From positions 216,857,349-216,904,381 of the forward strand of contig JBOZIK010000001.1 in the NCBI GenBank assembly GCA_051453625.1: a DNA stretch of 47,033 bases, written 5' to 3'. The translations under genes were made by a program, and so were the position numbers. Origin of the DNA: Welwitschia mirabilis. Taxonomy: Eukaryota; Gnetophyta; Gnetopsida; Welwitschiales. The notes beneath the pieces are model-generated. The model was not told where the DNA came from. It saw only the letters and a list, made by a program, of their open reading frames with translations, and did not search any database. Positions 1 through 11,764 of this stretch are shown piece by piece (position 1 is the stretch's first letter; the number at the start of each line of letters is the position of its first letter).

Positions 1-537
1 CCCTATATGTGTAGGCCTATAGTTGACATCCAACTTCATCACTCATGCCTCTATCATACTCTGGATATCTTCCACCACCAATTCTTGACTTGTAGGGTGC
101 TTTTGTAAGTGGGTAATTATTGGCCTCTCTAACAACATCCTATTTGAAAGTAAAGACGATAATGAACTCAACACAAATTGAAAATAACTTGCTCTAATAA
201 CAGATGATGAAGAGATGCTACAACGAAAACTGCAAGATCACTTTGAGGATTGTGTATTTAGTAAAGATCAAGAAAGGAAAAATAAATGCACTATCGTAGG
301 TAATGAAAGAATCACTTTATATAGTTGATCCAGAAAGTATAAGCTCATACTCTGAAATCACATTTAACAAAGCTTCCATTAGTTCCCCTCAATAATGGAT
401 TCTAAAGCCTCATTTCAGCCACTCACTTCTATGCCCTTAAACTTACCATACTTCTCTATTTATGAGGCTTCAGCATGAATTTTAATTATGAGGAAATCCT
501 CTAACATTATCCTCTTACATGTTTACTAAAAGTATCA
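1..537. other. Unassigned AT-rich sequence
   Basis: No open frame, RNA gene or recognisable element domain was seen. A weak match to the reverse complement of an initiator-Met tRNA primer-binding site (GCTCTAATAACA, about 193-204) could mark the edge of an old minus-strand copia element, but nothing around it supports that. Confidence 0.4.
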
Positions 538-778
538 TAGTTGTAACTTCCTCTTGTTTATAACTTCCTCCTAAATGCATCGTAGCTCCCTTGTTAATAA
601 AGTATTTTGTAACTACATCTAACGTGTAATTTCACTCCCTTCTAAATAAACTATCCTCTTCTAAATGCATTGTAACTCTCTTCTAAATAAAGCATATTCT
701 AACTCCCTCCTAAATGCATTGTAACTCCTAAATAAAACATACTATGACTTACTTCTAAATAAATTCTACTTTAACTTG
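538..778. repeat. Degenerate ~22-25 bp tandem repeat
   Basis: The phrases TGTAACTCCCT, CTAAATGCATTGTAACT and TTCTAAATAAA recur about every 22-25 bases with substitutions and small indels. The pattern is an old minisatellite; units are too diverged to fix a period by eye. No coding potential. Confidence 0.5.
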
Positions 779-1520
779 CTTCCATAATGGCAATTCCATA
801 TGGTTGTTTTGATTTCCTATATAATACCCCTAAGTAATGCAAATTCATTTTAATTTTATTTTCCAATGATGCTTCTGCATCATAATATTAGTTATTAAGT
901 TTTTAATCATGCAATTCCTAATCTAGTTCAAGGAAGATTAGTGGTGTACTATTTTTTTATAAACAAAGTTAGAAAATTAACAATAAATATACATACTTTG
1001 GCCTTGGTCGTAATTAAATCATTCATTTTGATTTCCATTTCTTATTTCTTAATCGTGTTTACATGCCCATTTACATCTTTTTAGAATTAATAATATATAT
1101 ATGATTAAGGGGATGTTAAAACTTTTACTGGCTATATCTGTCTTAGGAGTTTGATTTTTAGTGAGGTCACATGAAATTGATAAACACAAGCCACTGAAGC
1201 AAGCACTAAGCCAACATAGCACACAGCCAAAATAAATAAGAAAAGGTTTAATGAAATGGTGTATTGTACCTACATTTCAAAAGGGAAAACAACAATTTTG
1301 GAAAATTTCAAGCTCCATTGTTAACCACACATAGGAAAAGGTAGCAGAGAAGAACAAGAGTTGGAACCTAGGCATCCTTCTCATCTAATTTTAGTAATCT
1401 CATTATGGAAGGCACATCACCAGCCTTGATGATTTGTTTTTAGTGCTCAATATGAAGGAAATTATTTGGTTCAGTAAATTTTTACAGTGCTATTATTCAT
1501 TTTCATCCTCTCTAATTCTA
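779..1520. other. No feature recognised
   Basis: AT-rich sequence without open frames, element termini or repeats that can be named. It lies downstream (in minus-strand sense) of the possible exon at 1531-1708, so part could be its 3' untranslated region if that exon is real. Confidence 0.35.
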
Positions 1521-1530
1521 AAGCGTTGAT

Positions 1531-1708
1531 TCATGATGGTTGTGCACTCTCCCAGTTTCGAATCAGCCACGCCTTGTGCTTCTCTTCTTGTACGTCATCT
1601 CTTTGTCTCTTTCCGAGCCCTACTTTGACGTGTTTAACATTAGGGTTTGTGTCAGACTTTGCAGGAATGCCATTGAATTCAGATGAGAAATCACCGTCCA
1701 GATTGAAA
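1531..1708 (-). other. Possible minus-strand terminal exon, unknown product
   Basis: Read on the minus strand, this stretch is open for about 59 codons and ends in TGA. It is hydrophilic, with a basic cluster near GLGKRQRDD and a C-terminal KHKAWLIRNWESAQPS. Just upstream is a plausible acceptor (GCTTGACAG followed by TTTC). No ATG starts the frame, so it could only be an internal or last exon. Base composition is less AT-rich than its surroundings. I do not recognise a family, and the frame is short enough to be chance. Confidence 0.22.
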
Positions 1709-1996
1709 CTGTCAAGCAAAGATTACATCCATTGAAGACCGGTTAAGGCCTAGATGAAATAAAAGAAGTATTCTTCAAAGAGATTCTAGATGTTGGAATA
1801 ATCTCTGAGAGATAGCTACAAGCATAGTTTAAAGGATTTTCTAGCACTATTTGAACAGATTTAAAAATGAAGTTTTTATGCACTGAATCCCAAGTTAAGT
1901 GCAGAAAGCTCTCTCTCTTTAATTGCAAAAAGGAAGAAAACATTCTCCGGACACAAAACATGCTATAAGATAGACAATACTATAGCCATTGAAGTG

Positions 1997-2371
1997 TCAA
2001 CAGAAAGAAGACATAGAGGAGGAGACAGCAAACAAAATGTAATCGGTTGTACTACTTGGACGTTCACTTTCATTACAGAAGTCTAGGGCTTCTCTGAAAA
2101 ATAGCAGGGGCTTGCTCATTCCTTTTAGTTTCTCTTCCTTTTCTCCATTTTTGATAAGCACAAAACCTACAACTGAAAATGTGACAATCCTATAGCTTCC
2201 ACGAGAAAAACAAATAAACATTCTGATGTAAGAACTAGCGAGATAAGAAATAGATGAGATGAAGCCGTAGAATATCGGTTTTATATATCGAATGAATGGA
2301 ACGAAATCAAACAAATGCTTCAAGTGATTGAAATCTTTGGACAAATCAAGACACGTAGTGATAAAATCAAT
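1997..2371 (-). other. Possible minus-strand coding stretch, unknown
   Basis: About 125 codons are open on the minus strand, the longest unexplained open frame outside the elements and CYP51. The translation is hydrophobic and aromatic-rich in its first half (near FVPFIRYIKPIFYGFISS), which would suggest a membrane segment if it is translated. The only early start is GTG, which plants rarely use, and an in-frame TAG lies a few codons upstream. It may be an exon, a pseudogene or a chance frame; no family was recognised. Confidence 0.15.
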
Positions 2372-2374
2372 CAC

Positions 2375-3125
2375 AGAGCTAAAACTTCTGCAACTGAACT
2401 AGATCAGCCAGATCCGATTACTCTGGAAAAACATGGTGAAATATCGGACTGGTAATGTCTCAAAGGAATGAAAAAGGACCAAAAGCTAAAGGTAGAAATA
2501 AAAGGGCTATAATTTTTAAAGAAGCTTTTGGTGATTCTATGCTTATTTAACAAAAAATTCTAAGCCGATCGAAATCGAAATCAAAATGGACCTATGAAAC
2601 CTTGACAATTACATATTCTCTACAGCAAATATGAATACCCTCCCCTTTGATGTCCTTATGCATTGCTCTTCATCAAGCATTTACTGCAGACTTTTAATGA
2701 AGATGCACATTAGTTATAGGGTTAGTGGTTAAGCTAATACCCTATCCTACTTTGATACCAAAAGTTAATTATGAAAGGATGAAAATGGACATGTAAATAC
2801 AATTGAAAAATGAGGTATGGAAATCAACATGAGCTCAATCCCAAATCAAACCAAGGCTCACGATGACGGATGGTGTCCATTAATCATCACAAAGTGATTT
2901 TATACAAACATTCGAGCAATTTACTCGTTTTCTTCCACCTTTCACACATTTTATCTTTCAGGTATCTCCTTAAATATTCTAGCTCTCCACAAATATCTCA
3001 ACCAATTTCTTGAATGCATGCACTATTCAATTTCATGCTATGTGTTCAAATTTATAATATTTAAGAAAAAAAAGTTGAAACACTAATAAATATGTCAAAT
3101 CCCATATATATATGTATATGTATAT
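2375..3125. other. No feature recognised
   Basis: AT-rich, no open frame or named repeat. A short AT dinucleotide-like run (TATATATATGTATATG) sits near 3104-3126, just before the minisatellite. Confidence 0.35.
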
Positions 3126-3129
3126 ATTT

Positions 3130-3680
3130 GCAGGACCATTTTAGGGTGAAATTAACTTGCGAGCAGGAGTATTTTAGGATCATTTCAGAGGAGCTTTTCA
3201 GAAGCATTTTGGCATTTTTAGAGGAGCATTTAGGAGCATTTTTGGCATTTTCAAAGGAGCATTTTAGGAGCATTTTCGACGTTTTCAGAAGAGCATTTTA
3301 GAGGATTGTTTTAGGAGAGTTTCGACGTTTTCAGGAACATTTTTGACATGTTTAAGAGTATTTCGGCATTTGCAAGAGCGTTTTGACATTTCGACAAGAG
3401 CATTTCAGCATTTCAGCAGGAGTGTTTTAGTGTTTCGGTAGGAGCATTGTGAAGATCTTGACATTTCAGCATTTTCGGCAAGAGTTGTGCGAATGGCACT
3501 AAACGGATCACAGAGGACGCCTGTTCATTAAGGCAAGAGCATTAAAAGTAGAAGACATTCATGAAACAAAGATGGTAGAGCGACGTTATAGAGGAGTGGC
3601 TAATATTTAAAGGTCTCGACATTTCAACTTTTTCCGCTTTTCAGTGTTCGAGCATTTCAGCATTTCAGTCCATGGAAAAT
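3130..3680. repeat. GAGCATTTT / GCATTTTCAG minisatellite
   Basis: The words GAGCATTTT, TTGGCATTTT, TTTCGACGTTTTCAG and GAGCATTTCAGCATTTCAG recur at intervals of about 18-25 bases from 3130 to 3480, with an outlying cluster at about 3600-3680. Units vary strongly, so the array is old. Short open frames on both strands here are by-products of the periodicity and are not called as genes. Confidence 0.65.
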
Positions 3681-4325
3681 AGACCTAAAGTCAGAAGTTC
3701 CCATGACTTTTGGTGACTTCAAAGAGAGGAAGAGCATTAGCAAGATGAAAGGTAAAATAAAACTGAGTCTGAATTAGATCAGTCTTTCAAAACTTAGCAA
3801 GGAAGAGCAAAATGGTTTTAAAAGTAGAAAACCGAAATGACTTCGGACTTACCGTTCTTTTCTAAAGAATCATCACTAAGCAAAGTAAAATGTAGCAGGC
3901 ATATGAAACAGAATAAAAAACTCAAGATAAGAGACTAGATTCGATCGTCATATGGTGGAATAATAAAAATAATTGAAAAAAGGAGGCTTGGTGAAAGTCT
4001 AACAAGAGCTTTAAACAAAAAGAAAAACCAACATTACTGTAATAAAGAAATAAAAATGCATTTTTTGGCAAAAATCATTGACACTCACATAGATGACTGA
4101 TCATGTCTGAAGCACATCCAGCCATTACATGCAACTAATCTTTTTAAACAATATAAGGTAGACAACATGTCTTCTTCTAACATCACCATGAAATAAGAAC
4201 CAGTAAATCCCTTGAGCAAGTTCAAAGATACCAATTCTTCCAATGAAACTAAACCTTTTACAGTATAATTTGATTTTCTTAAAGATATCTATGATAAAAT
4301 AGTGAATACCTTTAAACAACTATAT
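3681..4325. other. No feature recognised
   Basis: AT-rich sequence between the minisatellite and the LINE. Nothing codes convincingly on either strand. The 5' untranslated region of the LINE may lie here, but its 5' end cannot be fixed. Confidence 0.35.
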
Positions 4326-4334
4326 GCTATTGAT

Positions 4335-5216
4335 TTTTTTTATTGGTAAAACCCCTTCAGTAAGAGATTTTCAGGATTGGATTCAAAAATAGTGGGTTTG
4401 AAGAAACATTTAAGTCACTCTTATTTCAAACATAACTTATTTGAAATGTCATACTGGGCTAAACAAATAACTTATTTGGAATGGCTATAGCTCTTATCTT
4501 ATCCTTAAATCATGGGTGGAGAATTTTAATCCAAAAAAAGAAAGTCAAAGTAATATTCTAGTTTAGATTGAATTTCTAGGACTTCCATCACATTTTACTG
4601 CTCATGTTGATATTCTGTTATCACAATTAGGATAAGTCATTAGCATGGAATCTTATATTGGTGTTCGAACCCGACCATCCAAAAGGGTATGTGTTATTTT
4701 GGATTTGTTTAAGTCTCTCTTGGAAAGACTCAAATTTAAAGTCAAAGGTAATCAATATGTGCAAAAGTAGTTTATTTAACTTTACCTAGAAGATGCTATT
4801 ATTGTAAAGAATCCAATCATATTTAAGCCCAGTGCCATAATCTATTAGCCAAACTAGAAGAAGAGAAATTATTAGCAAAAAAAGTGGTAAACGAGCTTAA
4901 GAACAAAGGTTTCGAATCATATGTTCCAAACAAATCAACTGCAAGTATTTCTGTCTTAGAAAATCATGATAAACCAAAGAAATATGTTTCCTCTTCACAA
5001 GAAGCTAAAGTATCCCAACATAATTTAGATGGTGCTTGGTCTCAGCAAGTGAAGGAATTATAGAATATTATGCCAAAAGTTTTAAACCAAAATGTAGATG
5101 AAACAAGTAATCCTTTCTCTCAGGCAACTTCTAGCCATATAATGGATCAAAAAAATTTTGCTTTTGTTACTAAAGAAAAAACAACCTTTTCAAATATTAA
5201 AGGAAATCAAGATTAA
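4335..5216 (+). pseudogene. LINE ORF1 remnant: DUF4283-like plus zinc knuckle
   Basis: The first part reads like the DUF4283 domain of plant LINE ORF1 proteins: a PSVRDFQ segment near 4350, then NFNPKKESQSN near 4530 and LPSHFTAHVD near 4580. A CX2CX4HX4C zinc knuckle is encoded at 4794-4835, with all four ligands kept although a stop lies inside it. A hydrophilic tail runs to a stop near 5216. ORF1 proteins bind the element RNA. Several stops (for example TAG where Trp is expected in the LVW-I segment) show that it is dead. Confidence 0.75.
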
Positions 5217-5340
5217 TTAGAACTAATCATGCTAAGGGTATTCCACCATGAAGAACAAGTAGACCTACTATGAACAACTTTGAATCAATTAACTCTTTTA
5301 AATCATTGAAGCTCAAGGGTGCTCCACTAAGTCTTTCAAT

Positions 5341-6240
5341 ATGAATTGTGTCTCTTGGAATGTAAGGGGCCTCTCAGACCTCCTCAAAAAAAGAATAGTC
5401 TGTGATCACATTTTGGCCAATAATTTTAATGTTTTCTTTCTACATGAAGTCAAGATCCAAGGTTTTTTCCTTAAGACATTTTTTACAATCTTTTTGTTAA
5501 TGGATGATACATTAATACCAACCATGAAAATCATTAAGGAGGAGCGACTCTCATTCTCCATAAAAATTGGAGTAACTATGTAACAGATTTTAGTAGAGAT
5601 CACAATGAGAGTTATGTTTGGGTTTGAATCAATCATTTGAATCATATTTTTGGCTTTATTTGTATTTATATTCCTTGTCAAAGCCAGGAATGAACTATTT
5701 TGTGGAATTGGCTTACTCAAAATGTACCAGAGGCTATATGGATCATGGATGGAGATTTTAATGTGGTCGAAAATTCTTATGATAAAAAAGAAGGCAAAGT
5801 TGAGGAATTAGATTTTTCAGAATTATCAACATGGATTCGAGTTAAAAATAAGTTTAGTCTTCATGAAGGAAATTAGAATTACAAGGAATGCAGCAATTTA
5901 GGATGGTTTACTTGGAATAATGCTCAAATAGGTAATGACTATATATCTTCTCGCCTTAACCAAGCCTATTTATCTCACAACAACTTAGTTTAATTTTATT
6001 CAAAGAAAGAATTACTAGTTAAAGTAGATTATTCTCATGTATCATCTTACCACTTTCCAATTTCATGGTGTCTTCAAAATTACATTAATTTAGCTTCTCC
6101 TCAGGATTTCTTTAGTGTTAATACTTCCTTTTTATGCAATGATTCCTTGAGTAGTCTCATTTTTTTCTTCCGGAAATTATCTCTAAGGTTTATTGACAAT
6201 ACTAGATGGATTAACTAGTGGAATGATTCCTCTACTAGAA
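5341..6240 (+). pseudogene. LINE ORF2 endonuclease remnant
   Basis: ORF2 begins MNCVSWNVRGLSDLLKKR, the conserved start of plant L1 APE-type endonucleases, which nick target DNA to prime reverse transcription. After a frameshift near 5545 the domain continues, with IMDGDFNVVEN near 5740 (the catalytic GDFN block) and a block near 5955 and 6050 corresponding to the LDRAY and SDHFP motifs, here read as LNQAY and SYHFP. The Asp of the last motif is therefore lost. Stops (TAG for expected Trp in the GNWNYK segment near 5875) confirm inactivity. Confidence 0.8.
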
Positions 6241-6739
6241 TCTAATGATTAGCAAAACACTTTGGGAAGCTCTTAGTTAGAAATACTCAGAATTACAAAA
6301 AGAATCTCATTTCTCAAATCTAAACTTTTTAATTCAAAGTTGATGCAGGAAATGGTATGAACTCTGAGTTTTCTCTTTTATTCTTAGTTAAATATAGATA
6401 ATGCCAAATTGAACACCATAAGGCTTGTAGTCATCACCTTCAAGCTTGCCTTTCTTGACTTTGTATGGATGATCAAGCTTCCCTAGAATTTTTTCTTTTT
6501 TTAAAGGACAACTCTTACTCTCTCTGAATAGACGTCATTCACTTAGCTAATGGTTTGTGTGATGCTCAAGAAGGTATTCTCTTAGTATTTTACTCTCACT
6601 ATTCTAGCATCTTTAAGAAAGGATTGATTTGTTTGGAAAATTTGAATATTTGCCTCAAGACAACTCCCCCTTTTAACAAATTTATCTTTAGAGAAGACAC
6701 TCATTTATCAAAAAACGAGCTTACTATTACTTTTCATTA

Positions 6740-7480
6740 GTTAAAGTATAGAAAAACTCCACATTTAGATGGCTTCCTAGTGGAATTCTTTAAACATTTT
6801 TGGAGATATATAAGTGATGATGCTTATCAGGTTTATTTATAATATCTTAAAAATGGTTTCTTAGGGAAAAATATAAATATAGGCATTGTTAAATTTATTC
6901 GTAAACTTGGTGATCCTTTCCTAATTAATAATTAAAGACCTATTACTCTACTAAATGTTCTTTATAAATTTATTGCAAAAGCTACAGCTAATTGGCTAAA
7001 GAATTTTCTCCTTGGTCTTAGTAGAAAGGAGCAAATAGGTTTTGTGAAAAATACATAGATTTTAGATAATTTCATTATAGTAGTGAAAAGCACAAGTTGG
7101 GCTTCTACTTTTTTTAAAAAAGCTCTTTTGATAAAATTAGATTTTTCAAAATCTTATAATAGACTGGTTGAACCTATCTTCTATTCCTTCTTAAGCATCA
7201 TCATCTTGGGAATGTTTTTCAAGATCATATTAAAGTGTTTCTTTCAAATGCTGACTCTTTTATTTATATCGATGGTCAATTCTCTCCTTGTATCAATTTG
7301 GGCAGATCTATCAAATAGGTATGTCATTTGGTGCCTTATCTTTTTATTATTGCAGTAGATTCATTATGAGTCATGCTTAATGATAAAAATCATACCTCCA
7401 TTCCTAAAGAAATCTTGCTTCTTAATGGTTCTAAAGTTTTTTACAACTAATTTACTAATGATACTCTCTTACTTCTAGAA
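6740..7480 (+). pseudogene. LINE ORF2 reverse transcriptase remnant, copy 1
   Basis: The reverse transcriptase core is recognisable in pieces: a YRPITLLN-type block near 6935 whose Trp codon is now TAA, a LIKLDFSKSY block near 7130, and the catalytic YADD region near 7455, which reads FTNDT and so lacks an intact aspartate pair. Frameshifts separate the blocks. Equivalent positions in copy 2 are better preserved, which fixes the assignment. Confidence 0.8.
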
Positions 7481-8559
7481 GAGAGGGAATAGAATTTGCA
7501 TGCTATCTTCAATGAGATCTCTATTTATTACAAGGCATCTGATTCCAAAATTAATATGGATACAACTCAAGCTATCAAAAGTACCTTTTTGCCTCAACCT
7601 ATGTGGTGTAATAATTTCCATTATAGATGGCTTACCCCTACAGATACATTTTCTCTTATAGGGATTCTACTAGCTCTTTAAAACACCTTTAACTCTCTTT
7701 GGCATAATGTGATTGATAAGATACAAAACAAAATTCTTAAATAAGCTTCTAAACCCCTTTATTTAAGATTAAGGTTGATGATTACAAAACATGTTTTAAG
7801 TATTATTCCAATTTATTATGTTTCTTTTATGGCTCCTTTTAATAATAAGCTTTTCTGTTATTACCTTTGGGGAGATAAGGAAAATTAAAAAGCTTTCCAT
7901 CATGTGGCTTGGGATTTTTGTCTTTCAGATAAAACTACTGAAGGTCTTGACATCCCATCCATTGCTAAGAAAGGGCATCTTCTAGCTTCTAAAAGGGTTA
8001 TTTGGTCTTTTCAAGGGAATGAAGCCTAGAAAATACTTTTCAAACATTACTTTTTTGAAGGAAAATTTTATTTTACACCCCACTGGAATAATTCTCACTA
8101 GAGTAATTAGATAATAACTAGAAAAAAGATCAAGGATCTTTTTTCTTCTAGCAAATCTAGATATGTTGGAATAAAGTTAAAATCTATATCACCTGAAAGC
8201 CTCAAGGATCTCTCAAGTAAATTTGAATATTCACTCTCTTTGGTGGTCCTTAGCCTTTGAAATCAACCCTTATCATTACCTTAAAGTTTCAATATTATAG
8301 CTAGAGCACTTATGCAAAAGGTCTTTTACACATAGGACAAATAGTAATCAATAATAAAGGATTACCTTTCTTTAGTTAGAAAACTTATAAGGCCAAGTGG
8401 TAGTTTTAAATAAGAGATCTCCCCTTCCTCTAGCATGTGGAATCCATCTTAAACAATTACAACTAGCTCAGTGATAATGACTTATGGATGAATAAAAGGT
8501 TCTAGTCCAATGATGGAAAAATGTGTCATTTCACTTTTTTAAAGGCTTAAGTTTAATTA

Positions 8560-9000
8560 GAAAAGGGGTATAACCTCTAAACCCATAGGAATAAGAAATG
8601 GAATATAGATTGGTTCAAAGATAAATGGAAAGACTTGTTTCAGAATTTGTGGAAATCTAAAGCTCATTCAAAGCTCAAGTTTTTCTTTTGGTCTCTTTTA
8701 CATTAATGGTTATCTATTGATAGATGGATTTAACATGCTTGGGTTGCCCCTACATAATGCCCAACTTGTGACATCACAAAATTTATTTCACATGTTTTTC
8801 AAAAATGTTAAGTGGCCAAGAAAATTTGATCTTATCTCTTCAGCATATTTGGAATGATTCTCACTTATCCCTTTTCTATTCTTTTAGAAGATATTCTTAT
8901 AAATTAGCTTAAGGATGGTTGACACATTTTACTTCTAGAAAGCATGTTTTTTTAATTAAAGCATTGTTATCATGCTTTCTTTCAAGATGACCAAATTGCC
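8560..9000 (+). pseudogene. LINE zf-RVT region remnant, copy 1
   Basis: The segment contains KWNIDWFKDKWKDLFQNLW and KFFFWSLLH followed by a CPTCD pair and a HVF block, the layout of the zf-RVT zinc-binding region found at the C-terminus of plant LINE ORF2 proteins. Several stops interrupt it. It aligns with 13620-13900 in copy 2. Confidence 0.75.
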
Positions 9001-9152
9001 ACTTTACTAGAGGAGATTAGCTTATCATCACTTCTTAAATAAAGCTACAATACAAAGTTGTCAAAGGCATTTTAAGGGATCACTTTCATAATACCTTGCA
9101 ATCAAATATTCAATAAGATTTAATTCTCATTTATTTCTTTCGTCATGGGGGG

Positions 9153-10386
9153 TGTGATGTGCTACCAAATTGTATATATTTGATGGAGTATTATGAATTA
9201 TTTTGTAGAACATTTACATAGGTTTAGATGCAATTCTAAAGATTATGAAGAGTCAATGAGATGACCTTGGAAACACATAATTCTTGGCGTATTTAGAGGC
9301 ATTTTTAGGCATATTCTAATGTTTAGTTCTTTGGACGAAGATTAATAATGCTAAAGGTTAACTTCTCCTAAGCTGAAAAGATAAGGAGGACTATCGTCCC
9401 AACTATTGTCTCCATGATAGATAGGTTGACAACACTTTAATTGCTTTTTGGGATGCTAATGTGGACTGGAGGTAGGAGCCAATGAATCCTATTTTTTAAA
9501 GTTGTATCATTTCCCGTGTCATCCCATGACATGTAGGATGACATCTGATGACTCATCTATCATCATGCTCAGTGTTGTTCCCATAATAATCAGGACAACA
9601 CTAAAATAGCTAGCCTACTTTCATCTATTTCTTTTTCTAGATTGAGCACGTTTTTTAGCATATTTTTAGTGGCAGTTATGCCTTCTTTACTATATAAATA
9701 AATCTCTCCTTCAATTCTCTTATAATATTCGATGCACTAAAAAATCTTGTAACAAGAGATCCAAGAGTGGGAGATCCATCTTGAATAGTTACCAAAATAT
9801 TTTCCTTATTAGGTTGTTCATCCTCCATTGAGATGCAGTTATTTTGTAACCTGAATGCTAGTTTGATTTACAATACAAACTTTCTTTCTTTTATTTATTA
9901 ATACCTTTTTTATATCCCTTATGGTTTATGTTATTCTTGATTTGGTAATAGTCTCATTAATGATATAGGTCTTAAGGGTAACCTTTATTAAGATTGACAT
10001 TATTAGTTTAGGAGCATTTCGCATTACATTCTTTTCAACTTACTTAATAGCTAAAGTTAGTCTAAGTTACTGACAGTTTTCCTAGCTAATTTAAGTTATG
10101 CAAGGTCAATCTTCCTAATAAGTTAATTTGGTAATCAAATAGGTGTTTATCTAGATTATGTTACATTTGTATTGCATTGTATATTATTTTCCTGCATTGT
10201 TCTTAAATTTAGGATATAATATTTTCTTCAAAAATTAATTTTTCTTCCTCTCTCTTATGCCTTCAATAGTTGTACAACATTTAGATCACTCCCATCTATA
10301 CTAGTGTGTTGTACTTGTAACATATATATTTGTGATTAACAGGATTTGATAAAGGATGAAAAGTTGCAAAATCACACACTATAACA
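9153..10386 (+). mobile_element. 5' LTR of a Ty3/gypsy element (A)
   Basis: Bounded by TGTGATGTG at 9153 and ATAACA at 10386, so it has the canonical TG...CA ends, and it sits two bases upstream of a gypsy-type primer-binding site. A TATATAAATA box at 9691-9700 is placed as an LTR promoter would be. The left border falls inside the 3' tail of LINE copy 1. No second LTR is present in the window, so the length (about 1.2 kb) is inferred from the ends alone. Confidence 0.65.
9691..9700 (+). promoter_or_regulatory. TATA box inside the gypsy A LTR
   Basis: TATATAAATA in the middle of the LTR, followed within about 200 bases by AT-rich candidate polyadenylation sequence. This matches the U3/R organisation of LTR promoters. 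Confidence 0.5.
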
Positions 10387-10388
10387 TC

Positions 10389-10406
10389 TAGCGCCATCAT
10401 CGAGGA
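10389..10406 (+). other. Primer-binding site of gypsy element A
   Basis: TAGCGCCATCATCGAGGA follows the LTR end by two bases. It resembles the TGGCGCC-type sites common in plant gypsy elements and differs mainly by transitions. The match sets the plus orientation and the LTR boundary. Confidence 0.65.
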
Positions 10407-11050
10407 AGGCTGCTACAAGGATTGTCATCACTCAAGTGAGTAAATTGGAGTTTAGTTTGAATATTTATCTATAGCGATATTATATTTTTATTTAAGAATC
10501 ATAAGGTTTTTATTCATAGTTTCTACTTTTTTCAATGATAACAGTCTATCGTGCCCTCTGTTGTCCACATGACATTTAGAATAACAACACAGATCTTTTG
10601 ATTTATTTTATGTATATAAATTTTTATTTCTATATATATAAGCTATAAAATAACCATCTTCTTCACTATAGTCTCCACAATAAGATGGATGATAGCCTCA
10701 TTTTTGCTTATGGTAATTTTCTTTAAGTTCAGCAATACTCTGTTCTTTTTTGTTATCGTCATTTCCTGTGTCATCCCCACGATCAGACGGAAGACTGTCA
10801 GTTGTTTTTTATTTTATTTTTGTTGTTTTTTATCTAAAGTATGCTATGATATGGTCATATCAGGAAAGAAATATCAGAGAAAAAGGTTACTGATAGAAGA
10901 AAATTCAGAGAAGAATTAATTAACTTCAAGTTAGAATCATGTACATAATCCCTAGGTGTATACAATATCCCTTCTAAGTTCATCTTTTTAGAATTTAATT
11001 TCATGAAAGAAAATTTTTTAGAAAATAAATTAGAATAAAATAGTTTTAAG
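10407..11050 (+). other. Untranslated leader of gypsy A
   Basis: AT-rich, no long open frame; lies between the primer-binding site and the first gag-like frame. The short open frame at 10689-10919 is hydrophobic and resembles no gag protein, so it is not called. Confidence 0.4.
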
Positions 11051-11764
11051 ATGTTGAACACTACGCAAAAACAAAAACAAGTTATAGGGTTTTTAATCCC
11101 TTCTTCTAATGTGAATCTTACCCTTAAGGAGCTAATACTTCTAGGAGATGATGTTGAATTGAAAAATTTAAATGCTTATCCCATCTTTAGTTGTAAAAAC
11201 AATGAGGATCCCCTCCAACACATTATAGACATTAAATAGTTAATTCTTACCTCTAGAAATGAAAAGGAAAGAATTAGCAATCATACCTATATGGTTATTT
11301 TTCCCATTACATTGAAAGAAAAGGCAAAACTTTGGCTAAGAACTATACCCCATAAGAGTTTAAAAACTTGGAATAAAGTTCAGGAAGCATCTTTAATTAA
11401 GAGATTTATAAGTGAAGCAACCATTAGGAAGAGGAAAAAAAGAGGTAACTAATTTCCAACAACCACCAAATAAGAATTATACTTCCAAATACAAACATTT
11501 TTTTTAATTGTAATTCATCTAATCCAATAGATGCTTTCACATGAAAAGAGCTAATAGACTATTTTTATAATGGACTAAACAACCAAATAAAACAACTTGT
11601 AAATTTCTCTCATGTGAAAATCTAATGAACCTTACATTAGAAAATACTTGAAAAACATTAGAAGAACTTGTTAAGGTGAGCCAAACTTGGCCAAAACCAA
11701 CATTGAAACAGAACCACACTATAAGACAAATCATCAAAGAGTTAAAATAAGTAAAATAAGAAAA
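11051..11764 (+). pseudogene. gag remnant of gypsy element A
   Basis: A 62-codon frame starts at the ATG at 11051 and ends at a TAG at 11237; similarity continues beyond it. The diagnostic segment near 11300-11400 reads FPITLKEKAKLWL, then a TWNKVQE block and LIKRFIS, which matches the core of plant gypsy Gag (Retrotrans_gag). Gag forms the virus-like particle in which the element RNA is copied. Stops and frameshifts follow, and the gene runs into the 100-base gap, so no protease or polymerase can be assigned to this element. Confidence 0.7.

Larger units (their letters stand above)
4330..9152 (+). mobile_element. Decayed L1-type LINE, copy 1
   Basis: In order this element has an ORF1 with a DUF4283-like part and a CCHC knuckle, an APE-type endonuclease, a reverse transcriptase and a C-terminal zf-RVT region. 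This is the usual layout of plant L1 LINEs. Every frame is broken by stops and frameshifts. Its 3' end stops abruptly at 9152, where a gypsy LTR begins. Copy 2 (11865-14180) aligns with 6820 onward; over one 146-base stretch in RT the copies match at roughly 85% counted by eye. No poly(A) tail or target-site duplication was found, and the 5' end is uncertain. Confidence 0.85.

Noticed and set aside
187-207. GCTCTAATAACA as a minus-strand copia primer-binding site
   Set aside because: Several mismatches, no Gag similarity on the left and no LTR end on the right.
3061-3301. Overlapping ~70-codon frames on both strands with Phe/Arg- or Lys/Asn-rich repeats
   Set aside because: Produced by the minisatellite periodicity at 3130-3680.
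10689-10919. 76-codon hydrophobic frame between gypsy A LTR and gag
   Set aside because: In the untranslated leader of the element; Phe/Val-rich translation of T-rich DNA with no match to known element proteins.
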